Part shown: in pieces, positions 1-9,391 of the stretch
How the letters are laid out: every line of letters begins with the position of its first letter
Numbering within the stretch: the first letter of the stretch is position 1
Assembly (NCBI GenBank): GCA_947168045.1
Contig: CAMVKN010000005.1
Span: 61,865-125,864 of the forward strand
DNA length: 64,000 nt
From: an uncultured Prevotellaceae bacterium
GTDB taxonomy: Bacteria > Bacteroidota > Bacteroidia > Bacteroidales > Bacteroidaceae
Reading direction: 5' to 3'
Notes under the pieces: model-generated
Told to the model about the DNA's origin: nothing
What the model saw: only the letters and a program-made list of their open reading frames with translations
Database searches by the model: none
Position numbers and translations under genes: made by a program

Positions 1-120
1 GGCGACACCCTTTACGGCATCTCGCAGCAGTTCGGCATCAAGGTGGCCAACCTGGCCAAGATGAACCACATGGAAGTGTCGGAAAAGGTGATGGAAGGCG
101 ACAAGATAAGACTTAAGTAA
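1..120 (+). CDS. LysM-domain protein, C-terminal fragment
   Basis: The window opens inside a reading frame that ends in TAA at 118-120. The 39 visible residues begin GDTLYGISQQFGIKVANLAK and have the G-D-T-L-x-x-I-S...F-x-V...L...N...G-x-x-I pattern of a LysM domain, which binds the glycan part of peptidoglycan. The domain lies at the very C-terminus. The rest of the protein is outside the window, so its enzymatic or structural role cannot be told. It is followed by short AT-rich repeats and then the kinase gene. Confidence 0.75.
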   Translation, partial: GDTLYGISQQFGIKVANLAKMNHMEVSEKVMEGDKIRLK

Positions 121-240
121 TGCATAATGCAATAATGCTTAATGCATAATGCTTAATGCTCAACTGAATAGATTTACTATAAATAAATCTCAAATCTCAA
201 AACTCAAATCTCAAATCAAAATAAATCTCAAATCAAGATA
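121..240. repeat. AT-rich short-period repeats filling the gap before the kinase gene
   Basis: The 120-bp gap has two simple arrays: copies of taatgc(a/t)taatgc around 121-160, and copies of the heptamer AAATCTC around 186-235. Similar arrays recur at 31254-31282 and 37443-37480. They look like slipped-strand short repeats rather than a coded feature. No clear TAnnTTTG promoter box was seen here. Confidence 0.7.
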
Positions 241-241
241 A

Positions 242-1747
242 ATGCTAAACATTGAAGAATATATTGCCAATGGCAAGGCCTTTGACGGCAAGTACAGACT
301 GATTCGCCCGCTGAGCACCAGCGGCGGCACTGCCGACGTGTGGCTGGCCCTGGATCTGAACACAGTCAACGACATTGACAGCGTAGGCGACCTCAAGGGT
401 CTCTCTGACGAACAGATAGAAGAGCTGGGCCTCATCGTGGCCATCAAGGTGTACCGCCCGCAGAACGCACTCGACATCGAGGGCGAGCAGCGGTTCCGCG
501 AGGAATACATGATTGTGTTCAACTGTCATCACACCAACCTGATACACCCCACCCATTTCTCCATCTTCCATGATGTACCCTATCTGGTGCTACCTTACTG
601 CAAGAAAGGCTCAGCGGAACGCCACATAGGAAAAATCGGCGAGCCAGAGAAGCTATGGAAGTTCATCGGCGACGTATCCAGCGGCATGGCCTACCTGCAT
701 GCGCTGACACCGCCCATCATCCATCAGGACATCAAGCCCGGCAATGTGCTCATCGATGACAGCGACAACTACTCCATCACTGACTTCGGCATCAGCGCCA
801 AGTCGGGCGCCAGCGGTCGCGACACCTTCGAAGACGAGGAGCGCAGTGGCACCATGGCCTACATGGCACCTGAGCGCTACCGCGAGGATGCCGAACCCAC
901 GCCAGCCGGCGATGTTTGGGCCCTGGGCGCCATGCTCTATGAGATGATTACCGGCAAGGTCCCCTTCGGCGAGGAGGGAGGCTGGGCACAGGTGCAGGAT
1001 GCCACCGTGATGCCCGAGATGCCCGCCGACATTCCTGCTGACGTGCAGCGACTCATCACCGCATGTATGGATCCCGACCCCGAGAAGCGCCCCACGGCCG
1101 AATACATCAGTCGTGCCGCCGCAGCTCAGCAGTACCCGTTGAAGCCCAAGAAGACGGGACTCATCATCGGAATAAGTGTCCTTGCCGCACTGCTCATCGG
1201 TATCGCCCTGACCTACTTCCTCAAGTCACCCGAGGTGCAGGTCGTCACCGAGGAGGCACCGGTGCGTCCCGCCGAGGAGGTATTCAGCGAGGCAATGGCT
1301 CTCATCAACCAAGACAACGCCGACTCGCTGCGTGCCGGACTGCACGTCATGGACAGCCTCAGCGGCACCCGCTATGTGCCCGCACTCTATGAGATGGCCC
1401 GCACCTACGGATGGTTCAGCGAGCAGACCGACTCTGCCTCGGTGGCACGCAAGCGTCTCTTGGGCATCGAGATGGACAATCAGTATCTGCCAAAGGATCG
1501 CGAGAAGAGCAACGCCGCCATGGCCTATTTCAACCGCATCAAGGAGATTGGCGACTCTGCCTACGCCGACATCAACGCCGAGTCCATCTATCGTCTGGCA
1601 TGCTATTGGGTCATGCCCAACAACCTATTCCAGCCAGACCTCAAGGAGGGCAAGCAGCTACTCATCGAAGCTCGCGGCTGGGCTGAGCTGGCAGGCAAGA
1701 CCGACCTGGTACAGTACATTGACGAGGTGCTGCCCACCTTCCAGTGA
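242..1747 (+). CDS. Transmembrane eukaryotic-like Ser/Thr protein kinase
   Basis: A 501-residue protein with an N-terminal kinase domain (about 15-290). The ATP-anchoring lysine is K69 (VAIKV), the catalytic loop is HQDIKPGNVLID at 161-172 with D163 as the base, the metal-binding DFG is at 181-183, and APE is at 209-211. A single membrane segment follows at about 306-327, then an extracytoplasmic part of about 170 residues rich in short helices. The family phosphorylates Ser/Thr on cytoplasmic partners and often senses the envelope through the outer part. The stop overlaps the region just upstream of the next gene, and a PP2C phosphatase lies two genes on, so the four genes probably act as one signalling unit. 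No PASTA repeats are visible. Confidence 0.9.
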   Translation: MLNIEEYIANGKAFDGKYRLIRPLSTSGGTADVWLALDLNTVNDIDSVGDLKGLSDEQIEELGLIVAIKVYRPQNALDIEGEQRFREEYMIVFNCHHTNLIHPTHFSIFHDVPYLVLPYCKKGSAERHIGKIGEPEKLWKFIGDVSSGMAYLHALTPPIIHQDIKPGNVLIDDSDNYSITDFGISAKSGASGRDTFEDEERSGTMAYMAPERYREDAEPTPAGDVWALGAMLYEMITGKVPFGEEGGWAQVQDATVMPEMPADIPADVQRLITACMDPDPEKRPTAEYISRAAAAQQYPLKPKKTGLIIGISVLAALLIGIALTYFLKSPEVQVVTEEAPVRPAEEVFSEAMALINQDNADSLRAGLHVMDSLSGTRYVPALYEMARTYGWFSEQTDSASVARKRLLGIEMDNQYLPKDREKSNAAMAYFNRIKEIGDSAYADINAESIYRLACYWVMPNNLFQPDLKEGKQLLIEARGWAELAGKTDLVQYIDEVLPTFQ

Positions 1748-1776
1748 CACTTCAACAACTCAGAAAGGCCATTTCC

Positions 1777-3528
1777 ATGAACCGTGTCGTTTGCACGCTC
1801 CTCTCGCTCCTGTGCCTCGGCCATGCCCAGGCACAGGTAGCGCAATGGCTCATCCCGCCTGAATACGACAAGATTGAAATGCCTGCCAACAGCAACGTTC
1901 TCTTGTCACATAAGGACAACGCCTGCTATCTCTGGGACACCGACGGAAAGCAGCTCGAGCAGCTAACCAACCAGCTACACCCCTACTGCGATGGTTATGC
2001 GGTGGCCACAGACCCAAAAACCGGCATCGCCAAAGCCTTCTATGATACTGACGGGAAGAAGACCTCCATCAACAAATACAACGTCAAGCCCGCATGGGAC
2101 CACGCCATGTTCCACGACAGCTTTATGCTGGTCAGCGACGGTACGCTCTTCTATTATCTGAACGACAAAGGGGTACTCAGCAATACGCCCTACCATCTGG
2201 CCTATCCCTTCTGCAGCGGCTACGCCATGTGCATCAACTATGCTAAACCGCAGAAGATGAAAGACCCAATGTACCTGCTGCTTGACACTAACCTCAAGCC
2301 CGTGCCCCTGTGGTGGGAAGACAAGAGGCTCGACACCGATGACATTGAGTTTATTTCGTCAGTCAATGCCGCAGGAGTAGGCATCGTGGAAGCAAAAGGC
2401 AAGTTGTTCTTCTTCAGTGCCACCAACGGTGGACTGAAACCCATCATGAGCACGCCCAACGACATCAACCCTAAGAACCACGCACGCTTAGACGGCAGTC
2501 TGGAGGAGAGCTTCACCTTTGTGGGCGACACCATCCAGCAGCTCACTGCCAAGAGTGGCAAGCGCGGCATCGTGACCATTACCTTCGACAGGATGCTAAG
2601 ACCCACCGCTATCGACTACTCTGGCGAGTCTTACACCTTTGAAAAGAAAGATGCCCCCCAATCCCATCAACCCCCCCTGCTCACCATCAAGACTGACAGC
2701 AGAGGTCAAAAGGGTATCAACTGGGACGGCGAGGAGATGCTGCCGCCACAGTTCGACGACATTCCCCTGTGCTTCGCCGACAAGGCCGTCGTTGCCATAG
2801 ACGGCAAACAGGGCCTGCTCCAGATTCACCGCAACGACAAGTTCAGAATGCGACTGAACAAAGGCGAGCCCATCGGTTTCCGTCATCACCGCTTCGACAC
2901 CGACATCCGCCTCGACCTTCCTCCTTACATCACGCCTGCCGCCACCACTATCGAAATGGGCGCTGAGACGGGCTGCCGTGTGGACAACATTCCCTACGAG
3001 ACGAAAGAGGCAAGCCTCGGCAACTACGCTTATTACCGGTGCGAACTCTTCATGCCCGACAGTCTTACTGACGAGGCCGTCGACATCACTTACCCCGCAC
3101 ATGTCATCTACGGTCAGCTACGTTCTCCTGCCATCGTCATGAAGAGCACGACCTGGCACATGAAGTACTTCAATGTCGACATCAACGACAACGACTACTC
3201 CATCAACGACGGTATGCTGTCTTTTTCCTTCAACGTCATTGCAGACCGTCAGCCAGGCGAGAGCATTTATCCTCACGAAGCACAAATCTTTGCCGACAGC
3301 CTGCAAGCAGAAATTACTGACCGCATATCGGAGACTCGCTATAAGGGCAAGGTGTCTGGCCTGCATGAAGGCATGAACACTTTTGTCATAAGAATTGTTG
3401 AAAAGGGATGCCCGCCTTCCGACTTCACCTTCGAAGTGAATTACATCTCACGTCCAACCAGGGGTGAGAAGAAAGTAACCATGAAGAAGAAGAAAAGGGA
3501 GGTGGCGATGCCCAGACTCAGAATCTGA
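1777..3528 (+). CDS. Secreted WG-repeat-like protein, paralogue 1
   Basis: The start is placed at the ATG at 1777 because it opens a clean signal peptide (MNRVVCTLLSLLCLGHAQAQ); the longer frame adds nothing sensible. The mature protein of about 560 residues begins QW-L-I-P-P-E-Y-D and has YD.I / G.AVA / D.DGKKT motifs that resemble WG (KWG) repeats in the first half. The C-terminus is basic (KKxTMKKKKRE) and ends LRI. It is 29 bp after the kinase stop. The next gene is a clear full-length paralogue with the same start and the same LRI end. The function is not recognised; its place between a kinase and a phosphatase suggests a ligand or outer partner of the kinase. Confidence 0.8.
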   Translation: MNRVVCTLLSLLCLGHAQAQVAQWLIPPEYDKIEMPANSNVLLSHKDNACYLWDTDGKQLEQLTNQLHPYCDGYAVATDPKTGIAKAFYDTDGKKTSINKYNVKPAWDHAMFHDSFMLVSDGTLFYYLNDKGVLSNTPYHLAYPFCSGYAMCINYAKPQKMKDPMYLLLDTNLKPVPLWWEDKRLDTDDIEFISSVNAAGVGIVEAKGKLFFFSATNGGLKPIMSTPNDINPKNHARLDGSLEESFTFVGDTIQQLTAKSGKRGIVTITFDRMLRPTAIDYSGESYTFEKKDAPQSHQPPLLTIKTDSRGQKGINWDGEEMLPPQFDDIPLCFADKAVVAIDGKQGLLQIHRNDKFRMRLNKGEPIGFRHHRFDTDIRLDLPPYITPAATTIEMGAETGCRVDNIPYETKEASLGNYAYYRCELFMPDSLTDEAVDITYPAHVIYGQLRSPAIVMKSTTWHMKYFNVDINDNDYSINDGMLSFSFNVIADRQPGESIYPHEAQIFADSLQAEITDRISETRYKGKVSGLHEGMNTFVIRIVEKGCPPSDFTFEVNYISRPTRGEKKVTMKKKKREVAMPRLRI

Positions 3529-3581
3529 TATCATAGAGACCATTCCCACATTTGCAAACCACTTCAACTAACATAAACGCT

Positions 3582-5354
3582 ATGAAACGATTCACGTCCA
3601 TACTCTTCTCCCTGCTGTGCATCGGCTATGCCCAGGCACAAGTGGTGCAGTGGCTTGTTCCGCCCGAATATGACTTCATCGCCATGCCGAGCAGCGACGA
3701 GGGCAATCTCATCGTGGCCCAGCAGGGCTTCAACCACCACCTGTGGACCATGGACGGCAAGTGCGTGGCCAAGATCAGCGACGACCTCTTCCCCTATAGC
3801 GAAGGCTTTGCCGTGGCCACCGAGCCAGAGACGGCCAACCTCACTGCCATCTATGATGCCCGAGGCAACAAGACATCCGTCAGCGATTACGGCCTCCAGG
3901 TGGGATGGGGCTACACCTCGTTCCACGACGGTTTCCTGCTGGTTCACGACGGCAACTATTTCTACTACATGGACCCCAACGGCGGCGTCGATGAGACACC
4001 TTACTACCGCGCCTACCCGTTCTCGCATGGCTATGCCGTGGTCTACTCCTTCGCGAACATGAAGAAGCTGAAGGACCCGTTCTGGCTGCTGCTCAACGTC
4101 GATTTGCAGTCGGTACCTCTGGTCTACGAGGGCAAGGAGTTCCGCACCGACGACATTGAGTTCATCTCATCCGTCAGCGACAAGGGCCAGGCCATCGTCG
4201 TGGCAAAGGGCAAGCTCTATAACTTCAATGCCGCCACCAAAGAGATGACCCCCTTCATGGCTACAGAAGAGGACACCAACATCAAGAACCAGGGCCGCCT
4301 GGACGGCAGCTTCGAAGAGAGCTTCCACCAGAAGGGCGACAGCTGTTTCGTTATGAAGGCGAAGTGCGGCAAGAGCCGTGTCACCATCAACTTCGACGCC
4401 ATGACCTACCGGCCCATCAGCATCAGCAGCGACCAGGGCGAGCGCATCCTCAAGAACGGAGCCGCCTCCAATGGTGGTCGTAGCAGCGCGCTGAGGGGTG
4501 TCAAGGACAACGCCACGGGCAAGTTTGCCCTTTACATGGGCGACAACGAGCTGCTGCCTGCACAACTTGACATGGTAGAGAAATGCATCGGCAACGATGC
4601 CTGGGTCATCTTCAACAACAAGACGGGCCTGTTGCGCGTTCATCCCGATGACCACTTCACCTTCAGCTTCAACGACGACAATCCTGTCGCCTTCCGACAC
4701 AAGCATAGCAAGACCAGCATCCGTCTGAATATGCCCGCCTACGTCGATGCCAACGCCACCAGCATTGAGATTGACCCCAACACGGGCTGCGACATAGACA
4801 AGCGCACGAAGGAGGCCAAGAACAGCAGCGACGGCAGCTACGTACAGTACAGCTGCATGCTCGACTGCCCGCCTGACATCACGCAGAACTACAAGGACCT
4901 CGTCTACCCTGCCTATATCGTCTACCAGGGGCTGCGTACCCCCATGACGCAGGCCACGGGAATGGGTTGGCACTCGAAATACTTCACCGTCAACGTCAAT
5001 GAGAAGGAAATCAAGATGACTGGCAACACCATCACCTTCAATGTTGACATCAGAGCCGACCGCATCCCCGGCGAGGAGGTCTACCCCTTCGTTCCCTCGC
5101 TGGCCACTGAGGGGCTGCGCTATGTCATGAAGAACATCTCCGACACACGCTATGAGTGTACGGTCTACGAGCTGAAGAAGGGTGTCAATAATATTATTGT
5201 ACGCGTGGAGGAGGAGGGCTGTCCGCCATCCGACTACACCTTCGAGGTCAGCTATGCGCCACAAGCCCCACAGACTCAACACAAAGTCGTCATCAAGAAG
5301 AGGGAAGAGGCCACACCGCCGCCACCCCCTGCCAGACCTGTTCTGCGCATTTAA
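3582..5354 (+). CDS. Secreted WG-repeat-like protein, paralogue 2
   Basis: A 590-residue paralogue of the previous gene. The ATG at 3582 opens a signal peptide (MKRFTSILFSLLCIGYAQAQ) and the mature start QWLVPPEYD matches paralogue 1. Shared blocks include the DDIEFISSV segment near residue 190, the PPSD(F/Y)TFEV segment near the end, and the LRI terminus. Before the end there is a proline run (ATPPPPPARP) absent from paralogue 1. The two genes look like a tandem duplication that has drifted. It lies 21 bp before the PP2C gene. No enzymatic motif was recognised. Confidence 0.8.
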   Translation: MKRFTSILFSLLCIGYAQAQVVQWLVPPEYDFIAMPSSDEGNLIVAQQGFNHHLWTMDGKCVAKISDDLFPYSEGFAVATEPETANLTAIYDARGNKTSVSDYGLQVGWGYTSFHDGFLLVHDGNYFYYMDPNGGVDETPYYRAYPFSHGYAVVYSFANMKKLKDPFWLLLNVDLQSVPLVYEGKEFRTDDIEFISSVSDKGQAIVVAKGKLYNFNAATKEMTPFMATEEDTNIKNQGRLDGSFEESFHQKGDSCFVMKAKCGKSRVTINFDAMTYRPISISSDQGERILKNGAASNGGRSSALRGVKDNATGKFALYMGDNELLPAQLDMVEKCIGNDAWVIFNNKTGLLRVHPDDHFTFSFNDDNPVAFRHKHSKTSIRLNMPAYVDANATSIEIDPNTGCDIDKRTKEAKNSSDGSYVQYSCMLDCPPDITQNYKDLVYPAYIVYQGLRTPMTQATGMGWHSKYFTVNVNEKEIKMTGNTITFNVDIRADRIPGEEVYPFVPSLATEGLRYVMKNISDTRYECTVYELKKGVNNIIVRVEEEGCPPSDYTFEVSYAPQAPQTQHKVVIKKREEATPPPPPARPVLRI

Positions 5355-5375
5355 GGAATAAGGAGGACTACAGCC

Positions 5376-6251
5376 ATGAAAATCAACATCACAGCGACGA
5401 CCGACATCGGTAACAATCGCGAGAACAACGAAGACGCCTTCGCTTTCTGCCCTGACCTGTCAGATTCCGACTGGCACATGACTCGTACCGGCGGCTACCT
5501 GCCCTTAGGACCGTTGGGAGCGCTCATCATCGTAGCCGACGGCATGGGCGGCACCAACGCTGGCGAAGTGGCCTCGGCCGTAGCCATCGAGAGCATCAGC
5601 AAGACCATCACGTCCGAGAGCGCCAAGGAGGCCATCGACGATGACGGGAAGACACGCCAGCTGCTGACCACCGCTGTCCAGAACGCCGACAAAGCCATCA
5701 ACCAGCACATGGTGGACCATCCCGACACCGCCGGCATGGGCACCACCATTGTCATCTGCTGGATTATGCAGCAGAAAGCCTACACCGCCTGGTGTGGCGA
5801 CAGCCGCTGCTATCTCTACAACGACAAGGGACTGCAGCCGCTGAGCAAAGACCACTCCTACGTGCAAGAGCTGGTTGACCGCGGCGAACTGACAGAAGAA
5901 GAGACCTTCACCCATCCAGACAACAACGTCATTACCCGAGGACTGGGCGATTTCGACACGATGGTCACACCCGACATCACCACCACGCCCGTCAAGGCCG
6001 GCGACATGTTCCTGCTCTGCAGCGACGGTCTCTGTGGCTACTGCACCAACGACATGATAGCCAAGGTGATGGCCGACAGCGAAGCCGATGTAGACCAATG
6101 CGCCGAACAACTGCTGCAAACGGCACTTGAAGTGCCTGGCGACGACAACATCTGCATCACCGTCGTCTCGCTGCTGGATGACGACGACGAGCGTGCCACC
6201 CCACCCTCGCGCTTCCGTGCGTTCCTCAAGAAAGTATTTGGCAAACAGTGA
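5376..6251 (+). CDS. PP2C-family Ser/Thr protein phosphatase
   Basis: A 291-residue soluble protein of PPM/PP2C type, which removes phosphate from Ser/Thr using two metal ions. The metal-binding motif ADGMGG is at about 54-59, followed by GMGTTIV, WCGDSRCYLY, the SDGLCGY motif and the C-terminal GDDNICI. The length is normal for bacterial PP2C enzymes of the Stp/PrpC type. It has no signal peptide, so it acts in the cytoplasm, the same side as the kinase domain encoded at 242-1747. Kinase and phosphatase are very likely an opposed pair. Confidence 0.92.
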   Translation: MKINITATTDIGNNRENNEDAFAFCPDLSDSDWHMTRTGGYLPLGPLGALIIVADGMGGTNAGEVASAVAIESISKTITSESAKEAIDDDGKTRQLLTTAVQNADKAINQHMVDHPDTAGMGTTIVICWIMQQKAYTAWCGDSRCYLYNDKGLQPLSKDHSYVQELVDRGELTEEETFTHPDNNVITRGLGDFDTMVTPDITTTPVKAGDMFLLCSDGLCGYCTNDMIAKVMADSEADVDQCAEQLLQTALEVPGDDNICITVVSLLDDDDERATPPSRFRAFLKKVFGKQ

Positions 6252-6291
6252 TAACCATCCAATATTCACAAACACAAAGCTAATTGCAACA

Positions 6292-7191
6292 ATGAAAAAA
6301 ATCAGAGCCGCCGTAGTAGGCTACGGCAACATCGGTCGCTATGCCATCCAGGCATTAGAGGCCGCCCCCGACTTCGAGATTGCCGGCGTGGTACGCCGCA
6401 ACGGAGCAGAGAACAAACCTGCAGAGCTGGCCCCCTACGAGGTGGTGAAGGACATCCGCGAGCTGAAGGATGTCGACGTAGCCATCCTCGCCACCCCCAC
6501 ACGCTCTTGCGAAGAATATGCCAAACAGATTCTTCCCTTAGGCATCAACACCGTCGACTCCTTCGACATCCACACCCTCATCCGTGACTACCGCCGCACG
6601 CTGATGGAGCTGAACAAGCAGACGGGCACAGTGAGTGTCATCGCCGCTGGCTGGGACCCGGGCAGCGACAGCGTCGTGCGCGCACTCATGCAGAGCCTTG
6701 CCCCGAAGGGACTCTCCTATACCAACTTCGGCCCCGGCATGTCCATGGGCCACAGCGTCTGCGTCCGCTCGAAGGCAGGCGTGAAGAACGCCCTCAGCAT
6801 GACCATCCCCCTGGGTGAAGGCATCCACCGCCGCATGGTGTATGTCGAGCTGGAGCCGGGTGCAAGCCTTGACGAGGTAACGGCCGCCATCAAGGCCGAC
6901 CCCTACTTCGCCAGCGACGAGACACACGTCTTCCAGGTGGACAGCGTCGACGACGTGCGCGACATGGGCCATGGTGTCAACCTTGTGCGCAAGGGTGTCA
7001 GCGGACAGACGCAGAACCAGCGTCTTGAGTTCAACATGAGCATCAACAACCCCGCACTCACCGGACAGGTGCTGGTCAACGTGGCCCGCGCCTCCATGCG
7101 GCTGCAGCCCGGTTGCTACACCATGATTGAGATTCCCGTCATCGACATGCTGCCTGGCGACCGTGAAGAGCTGATTTCACATTTAGTATAA
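6292..7191 (+). CDS. ddh: meso-diaminopimelate D-dehydrogenase
   Basis: The start is the ATG at 6292, which gives MKKIRAAVVGYGNIGRYAIQ; the longer frame overlaps the phosphatase and is not credible. The Rossmann fingerprint GYGNIGR binds NADPH. The 299-residue length and motifs such as AGWDPGSDSVVRALM, GPGMSMGHSVCVR and the C-terminal Q-N-Q-R-x-E-F-N block fit Ddh, which aminates tetrahydrodipicolinate directly to meso-DAP for lysine and peptidoglycan. It is 40 bp after the PP2C gene on the same strand. Confidence 0.93.
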   Translation: MKKIRAAVVGYGNIGRYAIQALEAAPDFEIAGVVRRNGAENKPAELAPYEVVKDIRELKDVDVAILATPTRSCEEYAKQILPLGINTVDSFDIHTLIRDYRRTLMELNKQTGTVSVIAAGWDPGSDSVVRALMQSLAPKGLSYTNFGPGMSMGHSVCVRSKAGVKNALSMTIPLGEGIHRRMVYVELEPGASLDEVTAAIKADPYFASDETHVFQVDSVDDVRDMGHGVNLVRKGVSGQTQNQRLEFNMSINNPALTGQVLVNVARASMRLQPGCYTMIEIPVIDMLPGDREELISHLV

Positions 7192-7198
7192 ATAAAAA

Positions 7199-8083
7199 AT
7201 GAAAAAACTATTCATTACCACCTTCGTACTGCTCACGGCCCTCATGGCCCAGGCACAGACGAAGATTAGTCCGAAACTGGAGAACGGCTTCAAGGCCGTC
7301 TACTCCACCGTGAACACCCTTAACATGATGGACATGTCCGCGCTGACAGTCACCAGCGAGGACGAGTATGCCGTTAGCAACGTCACACCTGAGGGTGCCG
7401 TCATCACCATCACCAACCTCAGCATGAGCCCCATTCAGACTGAGGGTATCGACCCCGTCACCTTCATTCTCCTGACCACCGCACACGTGCTGGAGAACAC
7501 CACCGTGAAGCTGCAGGTCAACGCTGACGGCGTGCCGCAGAAGATTCTGAACCTCGAAGAGGTAAAAGGCAAGGTGGACGAAGTGATGAACGCCGCCATC
7601 ACAAAGTTCTTCGAGACCAATGCTGAGCTGGCACAGGTGATGCCCAAGGACAAGTTCTTAGAACAAATCAGCGGTCGCATCGACGAGGAGATGCTGCTGA
7701 GTTCCTTCGACGTACTGGAACTCAATGGCAAGACCGTGGCCAACGGCTACCAGGACACCTACACCAACGACGAGGGGCTGAAGATGAAGCGCATGTACTT
7801 CGTCAGCGGCAACAAGGTCATCAGCAACGCCAACCTCGACATGAGCAAGGACGAGATGAAGGCCTTTATCATCAGCCAGATAGAGAAGGAAGCTCCTGAA
7901 CAGGCTGAGGCAATCAAGCAGAACATCGACTTAGTGATGAGCCAGCTGAAGGTCGAGATGACCGAGAAGTACACTTTCGACTTGCAAGACAACAAGTGGC
8001 CAGCCTCCATCACCTCTGAGCAGTCGCAGGACAGCATGGGACAGTCGATGAAGGCCACCTCCGTCATCACCCTGAAGCAGTAA
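7199..8083 (+). CDS. Secreted protein of unknown function
   Basis: A 294-residue protein that starts 7 bp after ddh. A signal peptide (MKKLFITTFVLLTALMAQAQ) is followed by a soluble domain with alternating strands, then a Lys/Glu-rich helical stretch around 215-255. No cysteine, transmembrane segment or catalytic motif was recognised. The last block (YTFDLQDNKWPASITSEQSQ) resembles the end of beta-rich periplasmic domains, but no family can be named. It closes this transcription unit, with a strong hairpin 40 bp downstream. Confidence 0.75.
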   Translation: MKKLFITTFVLLTALMAQAQTKISPKLENGFKAVYSTVNTLNMMDMSALTVTSEDEYAVSNVTPEGAVITITNLSMSPIQTEGIDPVTFILLTTAHVLENTTVKLQVNADGVPQKILNLEEVKGKVDEVMNAAITKFFETNAELAQVMPKDKFLEQISGRIDEEMLLSSFDVLELNGKTVANGYQDTYTNDEGLKMKRMYFVSGNKVISNANLDMSKDEMKAFIISQIEKEAPEQAEAIKQNIDLVMSQLKVEMTEKYTFDLQDNKWPASITSEQSQDSMGQSMKATSVITLKQ

Positions 8084-8122
8084 GAGCCCGACACCGGCTG
8101 TCTTGACAGCCTGACCCAACAA

Positions 8123-8158
8123 AAGCGGCCTCCGTATGACATCATACGGAGGCCGCTT
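8123..8158. terminator. Bidirectional hairpin terminator
   Basis: Perfect 16-bp arms at 8123-8138 and 8143-8158 with a 4-base loop, between the convergent ends of the secreted protein (+) and the DUF362 lipoprotein (-). The plus side continues cttgttctg; the minus side continues with ttgttggg. Placement and stem strength support termination in both directions. Confidence 0.85.
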
Positions 8159-8173
8159 CTTGTTCTGCCCTGA

Positions 8174-9223
8174 TTACTTGTCGATGTTCACCAGCGTGTA
8201 CTGCTTTGTGCCAAGGCCAATCTTCTCAGCATGGTCTATCGTGTGCGTTCCATGCTGCTTGTCAATGCGGTCCAGCAGGTCGGTGGGGTCGTTGGTGGCC
8301 GTCACCTCCTGGTTGTTGATGATGTCAACGCAAGCCTGGTCCAGCGCCACAGGGTCAGTAGAGGCCAGGATGCCATAGTCCTCCAGCTTCACCGGCTCCG
8401 GATGGTCCACACAGTCGCAGTCAATCGACATGTTGTTCATCACCGAGATGTAGATGATGCCCTTCCTTGCCTTGAAGAAGTCCGTCACGGCCTGGGCAGC
8501 CGCCGCCATGCTCTCAAGGAAGCCGTCCTGGTCGCCGATGTACTCCGGTGTCCACAGCTTGCTCATGTCAAGCACCTCCATCTTGCCTGCGGAGTGGATA
8601 TATGCCTTGCCATTCTGGCTGGCGCAGCCAATGGAGAGGTTCTTCAGCGCACCGCCATAGCCACCCATGGGGTGTCCCTTGAAGTGGTTAAGGGCTATCA
8701 TAAAGTCATAGTTGTCCAAATGGCTGCCCACGATGTCATACTTCAGGTGCGAAGAGTCCTGCACGGCAATCTTCATGTCGCCCTCCTCGTCCATGATGTC
8801 CACCTTGAAATACTTCAGGAAACCGTGACGCTCAATGACCTTCCAGTGGTTGGCCGACGTGTTGCGCTCATCCTGTGCATCCTCCGGCGCATTGCCATAG
8901 GCAGTGTTACACTCCACGATGGTGCCCTGCACCTCGTCCACCAGCAGCTTCACCAGCTCCGGCTTCAGGTAGTTGGGGTTACTACCCTCGCCCGTGCTCA
9001 TCTTCACAGCCACGCGGCCTGTAGCCTCCACGCCCAGCTGTTTGTAGATGGCCACCAGTGCCTCGGGCGAGATTTCCCTGGTCAGATAGACCGTTGCCTT
9101 TGTTGTCTTTGTTTCCACACTATCCGTTGTTTTTTCGTTTGTCTTTGCGGCCTTGTTCCCACAGGCTCCGCAAGCCAGTCCCCCTGCAAGCAGCAGGGTG
9201 GCTGCTTTCATCATTTTTCTCAT
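8174..9223 (-). CDS. DUF362-domain lipoprotein
   Basis: A 349-residue protein with an N-terminal hydrophobic segment and cysteines at 18 and 21 (GGLACGACG), which reads as a lipoprotein signal though the lipobox is not ideal. A Thr/Lys-rich linker to about residue 40 leads into a DUF362 domain (VAVKMSTGEGSNPNYLKPEL, HPMGGYGGALKNLSIGCAS, CDCVDHPEP). Related proteins are often joined to ferredoxin domains, but no CxxCxxCxxxC cluster motif is visible here. Its substrate is unknown. A minus-strand promoter box lies about 40 bp upstream. Confidence 0.8.
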   Translation of the reverse strand: MRKMMKAATLLLAGGLACGACGNKAAKTNEKTTDSVETKTTKATVYLTREISPEALVAIYKQLGVEATGRVAVKMSTGEGSNPNYLKPELVKLLVDEVQGTIVECNTAYGNAPEDAQDERNTSANHWKVIERHGFLKYFKVDIMDEEGDMKIAVQDSSHLKYDIVGSHLDNYDFMIALNHFKGHPMGGYGGALKNLSIGCASQNGKAYIHSAGKMEVLDMSKLWTPEYIGDQDGFLESMAAAAQAVTDFFKARKGIIYISVMNNMSIDCDCVDHPEPVKLEDYGILASTDPVALDQACVDIINNQEVTATNDPTDLLDRIDKQHGTHTIDHAEKIGLGTKQYTLVNIDK

Positions 9224-9259
9224 AGATTAGTTTATTGTTTATTAAACTTTTTACGGGTG

Positions 9260-9267
9260 CAAAGGTA
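9260..9267 (-). promoter_or_regulatory. -7 box for the DUF362 gene
   Basis: Reads TACCTTTG on the minus strand, the Bacteroidetes -7 consensus, 37 bp before the start at 9223. No convincing -33 TTTG at the usual spacing was found. Confidence 0.55.
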
Positions 9268-9362
9268 CGAAAAAACAAGTAAAATGAAAAACAAAAGTTA
9301 GTTCCTTTTAAGCAAAACCTATGTTTTTCTTCATTCAATTAGGTCGTATCGATTATTTTATG

Positions 9363-9370
9363 TATATTTG
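9363..9370 (+). promoter_or_regulatory. -7 box at the head of the island operon
   Basis: TATATTTG, an exact TAnnTTTG match, 21 bp before the ATG of the HTH regulator at 9392. The leader would be short. No good -33 box is visible, which is common for promoters that depend on an activator or repressor. Confidence 0.6.
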
Positions 9371-9391
9371 CGCTCAAATACTGAACATTGT

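Noticed and set aside
4167..5282. 371-residue minus-strand frame opposite secreted paralogue 2
   Set aside because: Antisense to a gene with a signal peptide and a paralogue; no family features.
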